From contig CAIIXF020000004.1 in the NCBI GenBank assembly GCA_903813345.2, forward strand, positions 350,513-414,512: a stretch of DNA of 64,000 nucleotides, written 5' to 3'. Source of the DNA: Owenia fusiformis. Lineage: Eukaryota > Annelida > Polychaeta > Sabellida > Oweniidae. Positions 35,901-50,900 of the stretch are shown here, in pieces; the stretch's first letter is position 1; each line of letters starts with the position of its first letter. The position numbers were made by a program, and so were the translations under genes. Under the pieces are notes generated by a model. It saw only the letters and a list, made by a program, of their open reading frames with translations, searched no databases and was not told the origin of the DNA.

Positions 35901-38900
35901 TCTGAGACAGCCCTATGATGATGCTATTGAAGTGTTAGAATCACTTCAGAGACAAAACACTATAAACATATACATTTGTATTACAGACCCATTCTCTCTG
36001 AGACAGCCCTTAGATGATGCTATTGAAGTGTTAGAATCACTTCAGAGACATAACACTATAAACATATACATTTGTATTACAGACCCATTCTCTCTGAGAC
36101 AGCCCTTAGATGATGCTATTGAAGTGTTAGAATCACTTCAGAGACATAACACTATAAACATATACATTTGTATTACAGACCCATTCTCTCTGAGACAGCC
36201 CTATGATGATGCTATTGAATTGTTAGAATCACTTCAGAGACATAACACTATAAACATATACATTTGTATTACAGACCCATTCTCTCTGAGACAGCCCTAT
36301 GATGATGCTATTGAAGTGTTAGAATCACTTCAGAGACATAACACTATAAACATATACATTTGTATTACAGACCCATTCTCTCTGAGACAGCCCTATGATG
36401 ATGCTATTGAAGTGTTAGAATCACTTCAGAGACATAACACTATAAACATATACATTTGTATTACAGACCCATTCTCTCTGAGACAGCCCTATGATGATGC
36501 TATTGAATTGTTAGAATCACTTCAGAGACAAAACACTATAAACATATACATTTGTATTACAGACCCATTCTCTCTGAGACAGCCCTATGATGATGCTATT
36601 GAATTGTTAGAATCACTTCAGAGACAAAACACTATAAACATATACATTTGTATTACAGACCCATTCTCTCTGAGACAGCCCTTAGATGATGCTATTGAAG
36701 TGTTAGAATCACTTCAGAGACATAACACTATAAACATATACATTTGTATTACAGACCCATTCTCTCTGAGACAGCCCTATGATGATGCTATTGAAGTGTT
36801 AGAATCACTTCAGAGACAACAACAAGAGCTTGAAGAACATCAACGTGATAGAAAGACTACAGAAGGACTGGCAACAGCTGGAATAGACCAACAACTAATT
36901 CAGCAGACTATGCGTGAACCTCATCCTATATTGGGAAAAACTGAGTCTGAGCAAAATATAGTGACTAATGATCAAATAACTAATGAATACAAAGCACATG
37001 AATCACCCCATAATAAATCCCCAGCTCATGAATCACCCCATAGTGAACCTCAACAAATAGACATCATCGACTTCTCAAAACTGAATGAGCAAAATGAACA
37101 ATTTGAGAAGATCAAGTCTCATCAGAGAGAAATCCTGGAGAGACATCGAATTATTGAGGAACGAGAACTTAAGAGAAAGGAAGAGGAGAGAAGACTGATC
37201 GAGAGTGAATCAACTGCAAAACAAGAAATTGATGAGATCAGAAAATATCAACAGTTGATTCTTGACCAGCATGCCAGGATTCAGTCGCAGAAGGATCAAA
37301 TTGAGAAACAAGGATTAGGTGTCCAAAAAGAATTCAAGAGTCAGTTTTTTCAAGACTTGCAACAACATCAAAATCAGTCATTACAACAAGAAGTACAACA
37401 ACAACAAGAAAGACAACAATGGAGTCCATTATCAGAAGACAGTAGTTTACAAATGACACCTCTAACCCCTGAGTTACAACCTGTGACCCCCAAATCAAAA
37501 ACAAGATCACCACTATCAGAGCATTCCCCATATGACCCTAAAAGATATGATGTTGAACATCACTATGATAATGAAGACCTTGAGGAAGATAGAGCTCAGC
37601 ATGGTTCATATAATATCCAAGCTCCATTTGAGATTTATGAAGATCAAACCACTGAACAAACACAAAAACAACAAGGTAATACAGAGCATGTCACTCTGGG
37701 GTATCCTCAGCAATTAGATACTGAAGAGACACCAGAAAGACACAGTGATCAACAGTTACTTAAAACAAGGCCATTTGATGAGTCACATCGGGCAATCACA
37801 AAGGAAAATACTGTGGTAGCTGACAAACAGTTTCCAAAGTTTGGATCGTCTAGTTTTGCTGATTGGGGCAAAGAAATGGAAAGATATAGACAGTCTACAA
37901 CACTAGCACCAAATCAGCCTGCCCCTGGTTTACAATATGAACACCCCAAATCACACACCCCTCAATTCAAACCTGGAGCCCCAAATTCAGTTACATTTGC
38001 TTCACCAAACAATCAGATATCATTTAATTCTGAGACAACTTCTCCATCCTCACAATATATCAGTCATATACAGAGGGATTCTGATTCACAATTAGAAGAT
38101 CCCAGATTGGGCCACCTTGGATTACAATCTGGGGACCCCAGATCTAGTTTTGTTGGGGAACCAATGAGATCATTTGAAGGTCTGTCTCAAGAAGAGATTG
38201 CGAGGATACAGAGATTACAACAACATCAAATGAAGCTGATTCAGAAGCACAAGGAAAGTGATGAGAACTTGAGACTGATTCAGAATATGATTCAACAGAA
38301 AAAACTGCAGCTTCAACAGACTTATGGTCCTACAACCACAAAGGAACCTCCAGTTCAACAAGGTTACTCCACACAAACTGATGATGTCATCAACAAGGAT
38401 GAGTTATCCATCCCACAAAATGATGACATCACAACAAGGGCTTTATATCAAAGACTGGAATCAGAAAGAAGACAGAAAGAAATGCGGCAACAACTTGATA
38501 GACTACGAATTGAAAAACAACAAATCTTAGAAAAAATAAAAGGCACCCCAGAGCCCCCAAAACACGCTCCACCACCCACAAGAAAAGCACCTTTAGATAA
38601 TGTGCAGTTTCATGAGCTAAGCACGATTCAAGAGGTTGAAACTCCTAAACCTGCTCAAAGATTTACATTGCCCCCATTTGACACTTCTTCTAGCGTATCA
38701 CCTGGTTCATCAACCGGGAATAGTTATGCCTCTCCAAGTGATAGACACCCCAGCTTTAACATACTTGACTCGGTAGGTGCAAATTTTAGAAAACAGGTAC
38801 AATTCGAACGTATGGATCAGGCACCAATAGTGTTAGCCACAGATACAAGCAGCGGAGGTACTCCAGATAATGGAAGAGCTGTTGATATTGACAGAGGGGT

Positions 38901-41900
38901 TACTCCAGAGAGTGGAAGAGCCACTGCAGACTCTGGATTCTACACCAAAACATTGCCTGAGCTCCAACAAGCATTAGAGAGGGAAATGAATAAAAAGAGT
39001 CCAACTGGACAGGGTCTCTACTCTGAATCTGATTATCAAAGGCAATTTCCCCAGCAGAGACCTTCCATACCACAAGCCACACTGAAACCTCCATCAATGC
39101 CCTTCCCTTCTGAACCAACTATGCATCAGGCTTCAGTAACAAATGCTCCATATCTGGGTGATGTATCTACTGGATATCCTCCCTCTCAATATGTTAACAC
39201 GTCTCAGCTCTCGCATAGTGACACACATTCTTTAAGGCAAGGAATCGAACAGACTTTCCAGGATAGTGCCACACAACCTTTCCAGCATTGGACTCTTCCA
39301 GAGCCCACCAGAGGGACCCATCTGTCCACAAGTGGAGGAAGCAGCCCTGAGAGCCCTCTATTGACAGATCCTGATGAACTGGTTGCCAAATATCTTGCCC
39401 AAGCTCAGCAAAAACGACAACTTGATCCTCATTCAGGAGTGCCAGAAGGAGGGATGATGTTTCATGGAAGAGCAGATGGAGGGATTTCAACACTTGGAAG
39501 AGCCAGGGGAGAGGGTGTTGGAGCATCATCCAATGGAGCAAACACCTCAACACATTTTTCTGATATTGCAGGTAAATCATTAACTTACCTTGTGTCATAT
39601 CTCCATTTTTGTATACCTTAGGGCATACATTTCATTATCTGATATTGCAGGTAAATCATTAACTTACCTTGTGTCATATCTCCATTTTTGTATATCTTAG
39701 GGTATACATTTCATTATCTGATATTGCAGGTAAATCATTAACTAACCTTGTGTCACATCTTCATTTTTGTATATCTTAGCGTATACATTTAATTATCTGA
39801 TATTGCAGGTAAATCATTAACTAACCTTGTGTCATATCTCCATTTTTGTATATCTTAGGGCATACATTTCATTATCTGATATTGCAGGTAAATCATTAAC
39901 TAACCTTGTGTCATATCTTCATTTTTGTATATCTTAGCGTATACATTTAATTATCTGATATTGCAGGTAAATCATTAACTTACCTTGTGTCATATCTCCA
40001 TTTTTGTATACCTTAGGGTATACATTTCATTATCTGATGTTGCAGGTAAATCATTAACTAACCTTGTGTCATATCTCCATTTTTGTATATCTTAGGGCAT
40101 ACATTTCATTATCTGATGTTGCAGGTAAATCATTAACTAACCTTGTTTCATATCTCCATTTTTGTATATCTTAGGGTTTACATTTCATTATCTGATATTG
40201 CAGGTAAATCATTAACTAACCTTGTGTCATATCTCCATTTTTGTATATCTTAGGGCATACATTTCATTATCTGATGTTGCAGGTAAATCATTAACTAACC
40301 TTGTGTCATATCTCCATTTTTGTATACCTTAGGGTATACATTTCATTATCTGATATTGCAGGTAAATCATTAACTAACCTTGTGTCATGTCTCCATTTTT
40401 GTATATCTTAGGGTATACATTTCATTATCTGATATTGCAGGTAAATCATTAACTAACCTTGTGTCATATCTCCATTTTTGTATATCTTAGGGCATACATT
40501 TCATTATCTGATGTTGCAGGTAAATCATTAACTAACCTTGTGTCATATCTCCATTTTTGTATACCTTAGGGTATACATTTCATTATCTGATATTGCAGGT
40601 AAATCATTAACTAACCTTGTGTCATATCTCCATTTTTGTATATCTTAGGGCATACATTTCATTATCTGATGTTGCAGGTAAATCATTAACTAACCTTGTG
40701 TCATATCTCCTTTTTTGTATACCTTAGGATATACATTTCATTATCTGATATTGCAGGTAAATCATTAACTAACCTTGTGTCATATCTCCATTTTTGTATA
40801 TCTTAGCGTATACATTTCATTATCTGATGTTGCAGGTAAATCATTAACTAACCTTGTGTCATATCTCCATTTTTGTATATCTTAGGGCATACATTTCATT
40901 ATCTGATGTTGCAGGTAAATCATTAACTAACCTTGTGTCATATCTCCATTTTTGTATACCTTAGGGTATACATTTCATTATCTGATATTGCAGGTAAATC
41001 ATTAACTAACCTTGTGTCATATCTCCATTTTTGTATACCTTAGGGTATACATTTCATTATCTGATATTGCAGGTAAATCATTAACTAACCTTGTGTCATA
41101 TCTCCATTTTTGTATATCTTAGGGCATACATTTCATTATCTGATGTTGCAGGTAAATCATTAACTAACCTTGTTTCATATCTCCATTTTTGTATATCTTA
41201 GGGTATACATTTCATTATCTGATATTGCAGGTAAATCATTAACTAACCTTGTGTCATATCTCCATTTTTGTATATCTTAGGGTATACATTTCATTATCTG
41301 ATATTGCAGGTAAATCATTAACTAACCTTGTGTCATATCTCCATTTTTGTATACCTTAGCGTATACATTTAATTATCTGATATTGCAGGTAAATCATTAA
41401 CTTACCTTGTGTCATATCTCCATTTTTGTATACCTTAGGGTATACATTTCATTATCTGATGTTGCAGGTAAATCATTAACTAACCTTGTGTCATATCTCC
41501 ATTTTTGTATATCTTAGCGTATACATTTCATTATCTGATGTTGCAGGTAAATCATTAACTAACCTTGTTTCATATCTCCATTTTTGTATATCTTAGGGTA
41601 TACATTTCATTATCTGATATTGCAGGTAAATCATTAACTAACCTTGTGTCATATCTTCATTTTTGTATACCTTAGGGTATACATTTCATTATCTGATATT
41701 GCAGGTAAATCATTAACTTACCTTGTGTCATATCTCCATTTTTGTATATCTTAGGGTATACATTTCATTATCTGATGTTGCAGGTAAATCATTAACTAAC
41801 CTTGTGTCATATCTCCATTTTTGTATATCTTAGGGTATACATTTCATTATCTGATATTGCAGGTAAATCATTAACTTACCTTGTGTCATATCTCCATTTT

Positions 41901-44900
41901 TGTATATCTTAGGGTATACATTTCATTATCTGATGTTGAAGGTAAATCATTAACTAACCTTGTGTCATATCTCCATTTTTGTATACCTTAGGGTATACAT
42001 TTAATTAGGGACCTTTTTATGTAAATTGTCATGCTTGAACCAATGTCAAAATTATTCAGTTTTGAATATTGGAAAAGGTTACCTTGTATGAATATTTCTA
42101 AATTAAGAATTGTTTCTTTGAAGATACTTCATCTACTTGTATGATACCTGTACTTAAATAACACACTGTGGACAAATACATTTAATGTATTGCAAAGTTT
42201 CTAACATTTCCCACATGCACTGTGCACTCATAGTGATAATGTTTCTGTTTCATAAAAGGTTCATTAGAAGATGGGTTCCATCCTGACACAAGTGGTATAA
42301 GTCTGCAGTCCACAGCAGAAAAACAGAAGCCTGGGAGACTATTCACACTGGACCATACACAGTCTACATTAGGTAGGTTTGGCTTTGGGTTTTGGTATTT
42401 TTTGAATAGGGAAAATGACGAAAAGCAAATTATTTGAGATTATAATTTTAACATATAAATCATCGCAAACTTCCTCTTAAGAATTTATTGTTTTCTGCCG
42501 AATGAAATATATTTTCAGTAAAATTGGACTGTACACTATCAAGTCAAGTTGTTTTAGACTTAATAGTTCAGAGGCCTGTTTTTTAAAATATTGAAAATCA
42601 AGATTCTTTAATAGTTATTGTCAGTGCCATTATTTCTTTTGTATAATCATGAAATTTGAATATTCAGCTTCAGTTGGCACCCAGTTAGGGAAATTTCCAC
42701 AAATACAGAAAATTCCACCAAATATGGAAAATTCCAGCAATCTTTCACAAGTATGTCTTTTGGATATGCTGTTAGTGTTACTGTGTCTCCTGTTGTTTGT
42801 TATAGGTGATGAGCTGAGTCAATATCCATTAGATGAGACAACAACCTCCATGCAGAGTCAGAAACAACCTCTCCAAAGCAGGTATCAGCAAGGTACTGTC
42901 ATACTCCCTGGCAGGCAGAGGTCACCTAGGGAACACCAAGATGCTGAAAGGTAAGTGGAGTGCAATACTAAGATGGTGCTGTTTGAATGATTTGGCTTAC
43001 AAACTTGGTCAAACATAAACCATGGACTAAACGATTGATTTATGAGACTAAATAATAGAGAAATGCATGCAGGGCTTTTTGTAGAATATAAAAAAAAATT
43101 CTGCAAAGTTTATGAAAACCAAAATTTTGCAGTTTTTCTGCAGCGACGCGGAATCACAGAATTCTAGTATCTGTGAATAACGAAAAACACTAATTCAATA
43201 CCTGACTCTATTTTATAATTCTTGTTCAATATTAATTTTTGCATTTTGAAGATTTTCTTAATTCTTTTCATACCCTTGCTTTAATGATCACACATACATT
43301 TCAATTCCTCCAGTTTCAATGCAATGTACAACTTGATGCAGTATTTGGTTGTTTCGATGTTAAATCACTTTGAAAATATATATGTCGTCTGTGGTAAAAT
43401 GTATATGTGTTGTAAAATTGTCTCTGCCTTTCCAGATTAAGACATGTCTACAAACCTTTAGATGAGACTCAGGAAACACATACTTCAATACTGAGTGACC
43501 AACATACAATGTCCAGTATAGACAGTCCAAATACAATAGTCGAGAAATACCTCTCTCAAGCCAAAGCTCAACAACAAGCTATGTCTCAACAAGGCAAGTC
43601 ACAACAACAAGGTATGACACAGCAAGGTATTACACAGCAAGACATGTTACAAGCACAAAGCAGAATATTTGCAGACCAGAGACAAAGAATGAACATTAGT
43701 GAACAACCAGAGAGTTCATATCAACAACTACCAAGTGATATATCATCCCTGTCTAGCTATGTTGATAGATCCCTTGGAAGACAGCAAGATGTGTCACAAC
43801 AAGGCCAGTCACCACAAAGTATGTCACAGCAAGGCCAGTCACCACAAAGTATGTCACAACAAGGTATGCCACAGCAATACCTGTCGCAAGCCATTTCTCA
43901 GAAAGGCATGTTTCATCAAGGCATTTCACAACAAGGTATGTCGCAGCAAGGCCAGTCACCACAAAGTATGTCACAGCAAGGCCAGTCACCACAAAGTATG
44001 TCACAGCAAGGCCAGTCACCACAAAATATGTCACAACAAGGTATGCCACAGCAATACCTGTCGCAAGCCATTCCACAGAAAGGCATGTTTCATCAAGGCA
44101 TTTTACAACAAGGTATGTCGCAGCAAGGCCAGTCAACACAAAGTATGTCACCACAAGGTATGTCACAGCAAGGCCACAAACGGCATAGTTTTGGAGCTAC
44201 CCTTGATGACATCTCTCAAGGTCAAATTCATTCAAACCTAGGCTCACCTGGGTCTAATGTTATATCAAGTGGTGACGATGTAAGACTCAGTCAGTACGGA
44301 GCTTATAGTGGAGCACGCCCAATTGATGACTCCACTGGTGACCCTATACAACAATCCACTGAATTAACTCCAAAGGTATCAGATTTATTGATGACTGGAT
44401 TATCAAAAGTACAAACAGAAGCCACAGATCAGCTGAATTTATATAGCAAGATGCCTCAACCATCCACACATTTATCTTCCCTTTCCCCAGAAACCTCTCA
44501 ATATCAACCATCCTCACATTTAACTTCCCATTTCCCAGAATCCTCCAAGAACAGGGATGCAATGTCACTGCCACCTATTGGTGAAGCAAGAGATGATGTA
44601 CATATTGCTCTGTATAGTGGCCACACTGATACTACATATATGTCACTTCCCCCAACTAGAACACAATATCACACTGGTTATATGGGGCAACCACAGGTTC
44701 TACCCCAAGCTGCAGAGTGTGACACCCCTCAAAGATTAGGAGGAGTAGGGAGAGATAATATGGATGGTAGGACCACAGATCAATCTATTTTAAAAGGACA
44801 CAGTATATCACAATACCCCAATATTGACAGCTCATTTGTAAGTTCCTACTCAGGAAGTCTCAGTCAGTATCCAGTAACGGAAATTTCCACTGATGTGGAA

Positions 44901-47900
44901 AATACCATGAGACAGACAACTCAAGGTCGTTATCAGCCAAGGGAATTTTCCACTGATAGACACCAGAGGACAATGCTCTCTGAGCTTTCCACCATCACTG
45001 GAGCTAGACTGAGTGACATAAATGTCACAAATGATGAGTTTCAACCCCTACAAACACGATCCAAATCAAGTACTCCAAGTAAACAACCAGGCTCTGACCA
45101 CTTCGCTCCACTGCCAGAGGTCTCCTCAAATAGCACCCCATCTAGTAAAAACACAAGTGACATAGAACAATTTAGAATAGAATCTCAGAGTAATATATCA
45201 CTGGCATTCTCAGAGTCTACCATACACTCAGATGACAGCCAATCAGATGCTGGCTCCTTGCATAATTATAGAGGTGAATGTAAATCAAGCACTCCATTGG
45301 CTGATAAATCAAAATGGCTGCCACTTGAGCCTGATACTCAGATGACATGTGACACTCATGTGACAAGTGATACTAGCAGGTGGACAACTCTAGGTGGTAG
45401 CTCATTGGAGGTAAGAACTATTATAACACATAAAAGCAATTTCTTGACAAATGAGTAATAATTGTTGATATAAATGCAAAATACACTATAAATCAATCAC
45501 TTATTTTTTCACCAATTAAGCATCATGTATAGCTAATTATGTTATTTGAAATTAGTGAAATAAATTAAGAGCCTGGGACCCGTTTTTGTACCGTTCTTAC
45601 TAACGAACGTTCGTAAATCCATTGTTTTATTTGCGAATTAAACAAAGTTGCATTTTCGTAAGATTTCGTAAGTTACAAACGATTCGTAAATTTACGAAAA
45701 TAGTGACGTCATGCCTGTTTTCGTTCGTAGATTTAATACCACCTCTGACCCTTTCGTAACTTTGCGAATGGCCTCTTATTTATTTATATTGTGATTTGTG
45801 ATGTTTTGTCATTCTAAATCAGAGAACACAAAGGGCAACACCGTTATCAACGTATTATCAACCTATTTCTATATCTATTTTAGTACTTTTCATGGAATCT
45901 TTATTTTTATAAAATTCTTATTGTATGACTTTGGTTTTATTATTTTGATCAGCCCTGTTGGTTGTACTATCTGTCCTGACAACTGTGGAATATGACGTCA
46001 ACCTATTCGTAAATCTTACTCTAAACAATTGGAAAGTTACGAATGACTTACGAAAGCGTACAAAAATGATCCATTCGCAACTTTACGAATTCGTAACTCA
46101 TTCGTAACTTTTTAAATATTTACAAATCTACGAATTGCGAACGTTCGTTACTACGAACGGTACAAAAACGGACTCCTGGAAATTTCAAAGTTGCAAAAAC
46201 ATGAAGTATAATAGCGTCAAATATACAATTAATAGTTTAGGACAAAGTATAATTATTAGTGAGGAATGTAATAATGAATGATAAAACAAACATTTTATTC
46301 TATCCAAGTATACATGTATATATATATGTTGCACTTTCAATAAATCTGCAAGGTATTTCCTTAGCTCCTTGGACTTCAGAAAATCCATTTGCTAAATTTA
46401 TATAATATATTAAGAATGATCATGTAATCACTTTATGGAATGAAGTATTTGTTTTATTCCTCACTGTTAAACTCCTTAGTTAATGCTTCATCCTCCATAA
46501 TCAAATGATTATTTCATCCATGTTTGATTTATAATATGCATTCTTTGATAATAGGTGACGAGGGAGGCTACTGGTATATCAGAAGAGCCGGATCTGACTT
46601 TTGTAACTGTCACATCTATAGATGACCATCTCTCAGTCATGGAGGATTATGATGAGGAGGCAGACACCACTATCACAGATCAACCTAACACCCCTGTCAT
46701 GGGACAATCTAAAACCCCTGTCATGGATCAACCCAACAGCCCTGTCATGGGCCAATCTAACACCCCTGTCATGGATCAACCCAACACCCCTGTCATGGAT
46801 CAACCCAACACCCCTGTCATGGATCAACCCAACACCCCTGTCATGGGCCAATCTAACACCCCTGTCATGGGACAACCCAACACCCCTGTCATGGATCAAC
46901 CCAACACCCCTGTCATGGGCCAATCTAACACCCCTGTCATGGGACAACCCAACAGCCCTGTCATGGATCAACCCAACAGCCCTGTCATGGGCCAATCTAA
47001 CACCCCTGTCATGGGCCAAACCAACACCCCTACCATGGGTCAACAGTCTCATATTGATGCTAACACCCCTATGATAGATCCCACAACAAAGAATAGACAA
47101 AATGATATTTCTCTGTCAGTGAATGAAAATTTGGGGAATATTAGCAAAACTACTGAGAATCTTTCACTTATGTCTTTTGAGCAACATGAACTTTCATCTA
47201 TGGAAGTTTCCGTCACTCTAAATAACAGTGAAAAGCCAAGTAATAGTGAACAGACATCAATATGGAATACTCAGACTCAGGACAGTACTGATGTTGATAA
47301 ATATCATAATCAAAAGGAATTTTCCTCAGGGGAAATTTCCATTCCTCAGGACAATGGAGAAAAGCCAGGTAGAATTGAACAAACCTCAGTTTGGGAGTCC
47401 CATGAAAGCACGGGTGTGAGAGAAAATTCAGGGGAAATTTCCATTACTCAAAACAATACTGGTAACCTTAGAAATTCTTGTGATAGCACAAATGCTAGAG
47501 AAAATACAAAAGACAATGACTCTACTGAACATTCTAATGGGAGTAGGACTCTAAAACTGAATCCTGTTGTTGACATTAAGATAGATGATAATACCCAGCC
47601 TAGGGATAATAACACTGATGTTCAACCTGGTAACACTGCAAAGGCACCAAGGAATGTTTTCCAGGCAGGGCAGGGAAAAGATAAGCGGCCAGGACTCCGC
47701 GCTAGAATCAATGAAATGAGAGATAGTGACAACAGGAGAAAACTTCAAGGTATTAGTTTTCCTTTTCATGCTGTTTTTTAATGCTAAATGTTTTTGGTTT
47801 TTCCCAACATAAACTTTTAAAATCCATGAATATAAGTTACCTTAAGAAACAGTTTATAGCCATGTTTGCATTGTGAACGACAATTGAAACAGAAATCTTT

Positions 47901-50900
47901 GTAAAACATTTTCAAGAAACTGGCATCTTGTTTTCCAGAGGTGATAGTGACTGTGCCTCCCGCAACATGGGACTCTGGTTCTGAAGAGAATCTACCAGTT
48001 TCAGGCCAACCAAAGTCTAAAGGTATGGAATTATATGTCAGGTCATAAAAGTTATATCTATGGTAAAAAAGTGGGAGGGGGCACCATTAACCACTTGCAT
48101 GCCAGAGCATTTTTCATTTTCGCTTGTTGCTTGCTTTTGCCATAATACTATCTTGATGTTCATGTTTGTAATATTCATGAACATAGAAAAATTAAACACA
48201 TTTTGATACATATTTTGTATCTAAAGTTGAACAAAGGGATAGGTATCAATATGGTGAACTAAATTCAACAATGTTTTTCTCTTAAACCAAATATTGAAAA
48301 CATTCTGTAAAAAAACACCATCCTTTATGTAATGTTGACTGATTGGCAACAATTTAATGCAAAAATTATTTATATATATTTTATATAACTGTTTCTGTTA
48401 ACATCTTTTGTTTTTTAGTGCAGTGTTTTTTGTTCATTTTTACCAATTCTTGAGAATGAAATAAAATGTCTTTCCGAACCTTGTTGGAACAAAATAGCAT
48501 ACACAACATTTTCTTAGACCTCTCAATATTATAGTTGAAAGGAAATTTGGGTTGATTTAACAAATAGTATGCAAAAACTTAAAACAAAACCCCCCAAAAT
48601 AGATAAAAATTAAGACAAACCTTTTATTTCATTAACAAGATACTTTTTTAAAATCAACCAAACTTTCCTTTGTACAATTACAATATTGAGAGACCTAAAC
48701 ACGTTGTGTTTATGTCGTTTTCTTCCAACGAGGTTTGGATAGATGTTTCATTTCAATCCGAACATATGATACCAAGAACAAAAGTAGTGTCTGATGTGTT
48801 TTCTAAATCAATATAGAGAAAAGTATATAGTATATATTTCAAATTATAATGCTACCATTCAAAAAATGACCATTAAATTGATGATGTGTAAAATTTCAGA
48901 TTGTTTTGATGACTGGTTTAAGAGAAACTTGTGTTCAAAAAGTTCACCATATCGATACCACTGTTAACTGTTTGATGGTTATTAGGATTTTTGGAACTAG
49001 GAGTGAATTCCTTATAGTATAATTAAAGGATTTAGACCTCATGACAGTATATATTTCTTTGAATAAATAAGATCCATGCCTGTGTCCAATATACTTTAGA
49101 TATTCTGATTGAATACATGAAACAACAACAACAAAAGTGAACAGTGATGAAATAAAAATATTGTGAGATCAAAAGTGAGATTGAAATGTGAAATTACATA
49201 CAATAAATTGTACACCTTTAGTTTATGGTTTTTCAAATTTTGATTTTTGCCCCCTATGGCTATCTAGTGTGTAAATGTAATACTTGATCATAATTATTTT
49301 ACATGAATAAATAAATGAATAAAAAATTAATGAAAAAAATGAAAAAAAATGAAATGGCATCATACATTGGGAGGTTTATAAATGTAATTCAGAATATGAT
49401 TACTGAACGAGGCCTAGTTTAATAGCTTATATATGTAATTCAGAGTATGATTACTGAACGAGGCCTAGTTTAGTAGTTTATATATGTATTAGTAGTTTAA
49501 ATATGTAATTCAGAATATGATTACTGAATGAGGCCTAGTTTAGTAGTTTATTTATGTAATTCATAATATGATTACTGAATGAGGCCTAGTTTAGTAGTTT
49601 ATATATGTAATTCATAATATGATTACTGAACGAGGCCTAGTTTAGTAGTTTATATATGTAATTCATAATATGATTACTGAATGAGGCCTAGTTTAGTAGT
49701 TTATATATATATAGTTATTCATTATATGATTACTGAACGAGGCCTAGTTTAGTAGTTTATATATGTAATTCATAATATGATTACTGAACGAGGCCTAGTT
49801 TAGTAGTTTATATATGTAATTCATAATATGATTACTGAACGAGGCCTAGTTTAGCAGTTTTGCTTTGTTTTTCTAGTTGATTCTGGGAAGATGTCTAGTG
49901 CTGTTACCACGGGAACCATAAGAAAGAAAGCTGCTAAAGAAATGTATAAGAGAACAGAAAGGTAGGACTACAGTGTAGGCTGCTTGTATAACACATTTTG
50001 TATTGCGTTGTGTTGTAGGACTAAGCTGCTTGTATAACACATTTTGTATTGTGTTGTGTTGTAGGACTAAGCTGCTTGTATAACACGTTTTGTATTGTGT
50101 TGTGTTGTATGACTAAGCTGCTTGTATAACACATTTTGTATTGTGTTGTGTTGTAGGACTAAGCTGCTTGTATAACACATTTTGTATTGTGTTGTGTTGT
50201 AGGACTAGGCTGCTTGTATAACACATTTTGTATTGTGTTGTGTTGTAGGACTAAGCTGCTTGTATAACACATTTTGTATTGTGTTGTGTTGTAGGACTAA
50301 GCTGCTTGTATAACACATTTTGTATTGTGTTGTGTTGTAGGACTAAGCTGCTAGTATAACACATTTTGTATTGTGTTGTGTTGTAGGACTAAGCTGCTTT
50401 TATAACACATTTTGTATTGTGTTGTGTTGTAGGACTAAGCTGCTAGTATAACACATTTTGTATTGTGTTGTGTTGTAGGACTAAGCTGCTTGTATAACAC
50501 ATTTTGTATTGTGTTGTGTTGTAGGACTAAGCTGCTTGTATAACACATTTTGTATTGTGTTGTGTTGTAGGACTAGGCTGCTTGTATAACACATTTTGTA
50601 TTGTGTTGTGTTGTAGGACTAGGCTGCTTGTATAACACATTTTGTATTGTGTTGTGTTGTAGGACTAAGCTGCTTGTATAACACATTTTGTATTGTGTTG
50701 TGTTGTAGGACTAGGCTGCTTGTATAACACATTTTGTATTGTGTTGTGTTGTAGGACTAAGCTGCTTGTATAACACATTTTGTATTGTGTTGTGTTGTAG
50801 GACTAGGCTGCTTGTATAACACATTTTGTATTGTGTTGTGTTGTAGGACTAAGCTGCTTGTATAACACATTTTGTATTGTGTTGTGTTGTAGGACTTAGC

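Noticed and set aside
34332-42003. CRISPR-like array
   Set aside because: Regular repeats, but contiguous with no unique spacers, in a eukaryotic spliced gene.
46633-47100. Antisense 155-codon and overlapping + strand 150-codon frames over the DQPNTPVM repeat
   Set aside because: Other-frame readings of the CEP295 coding minisatellite; the frame joined by splice phase is DQPNTPVM.
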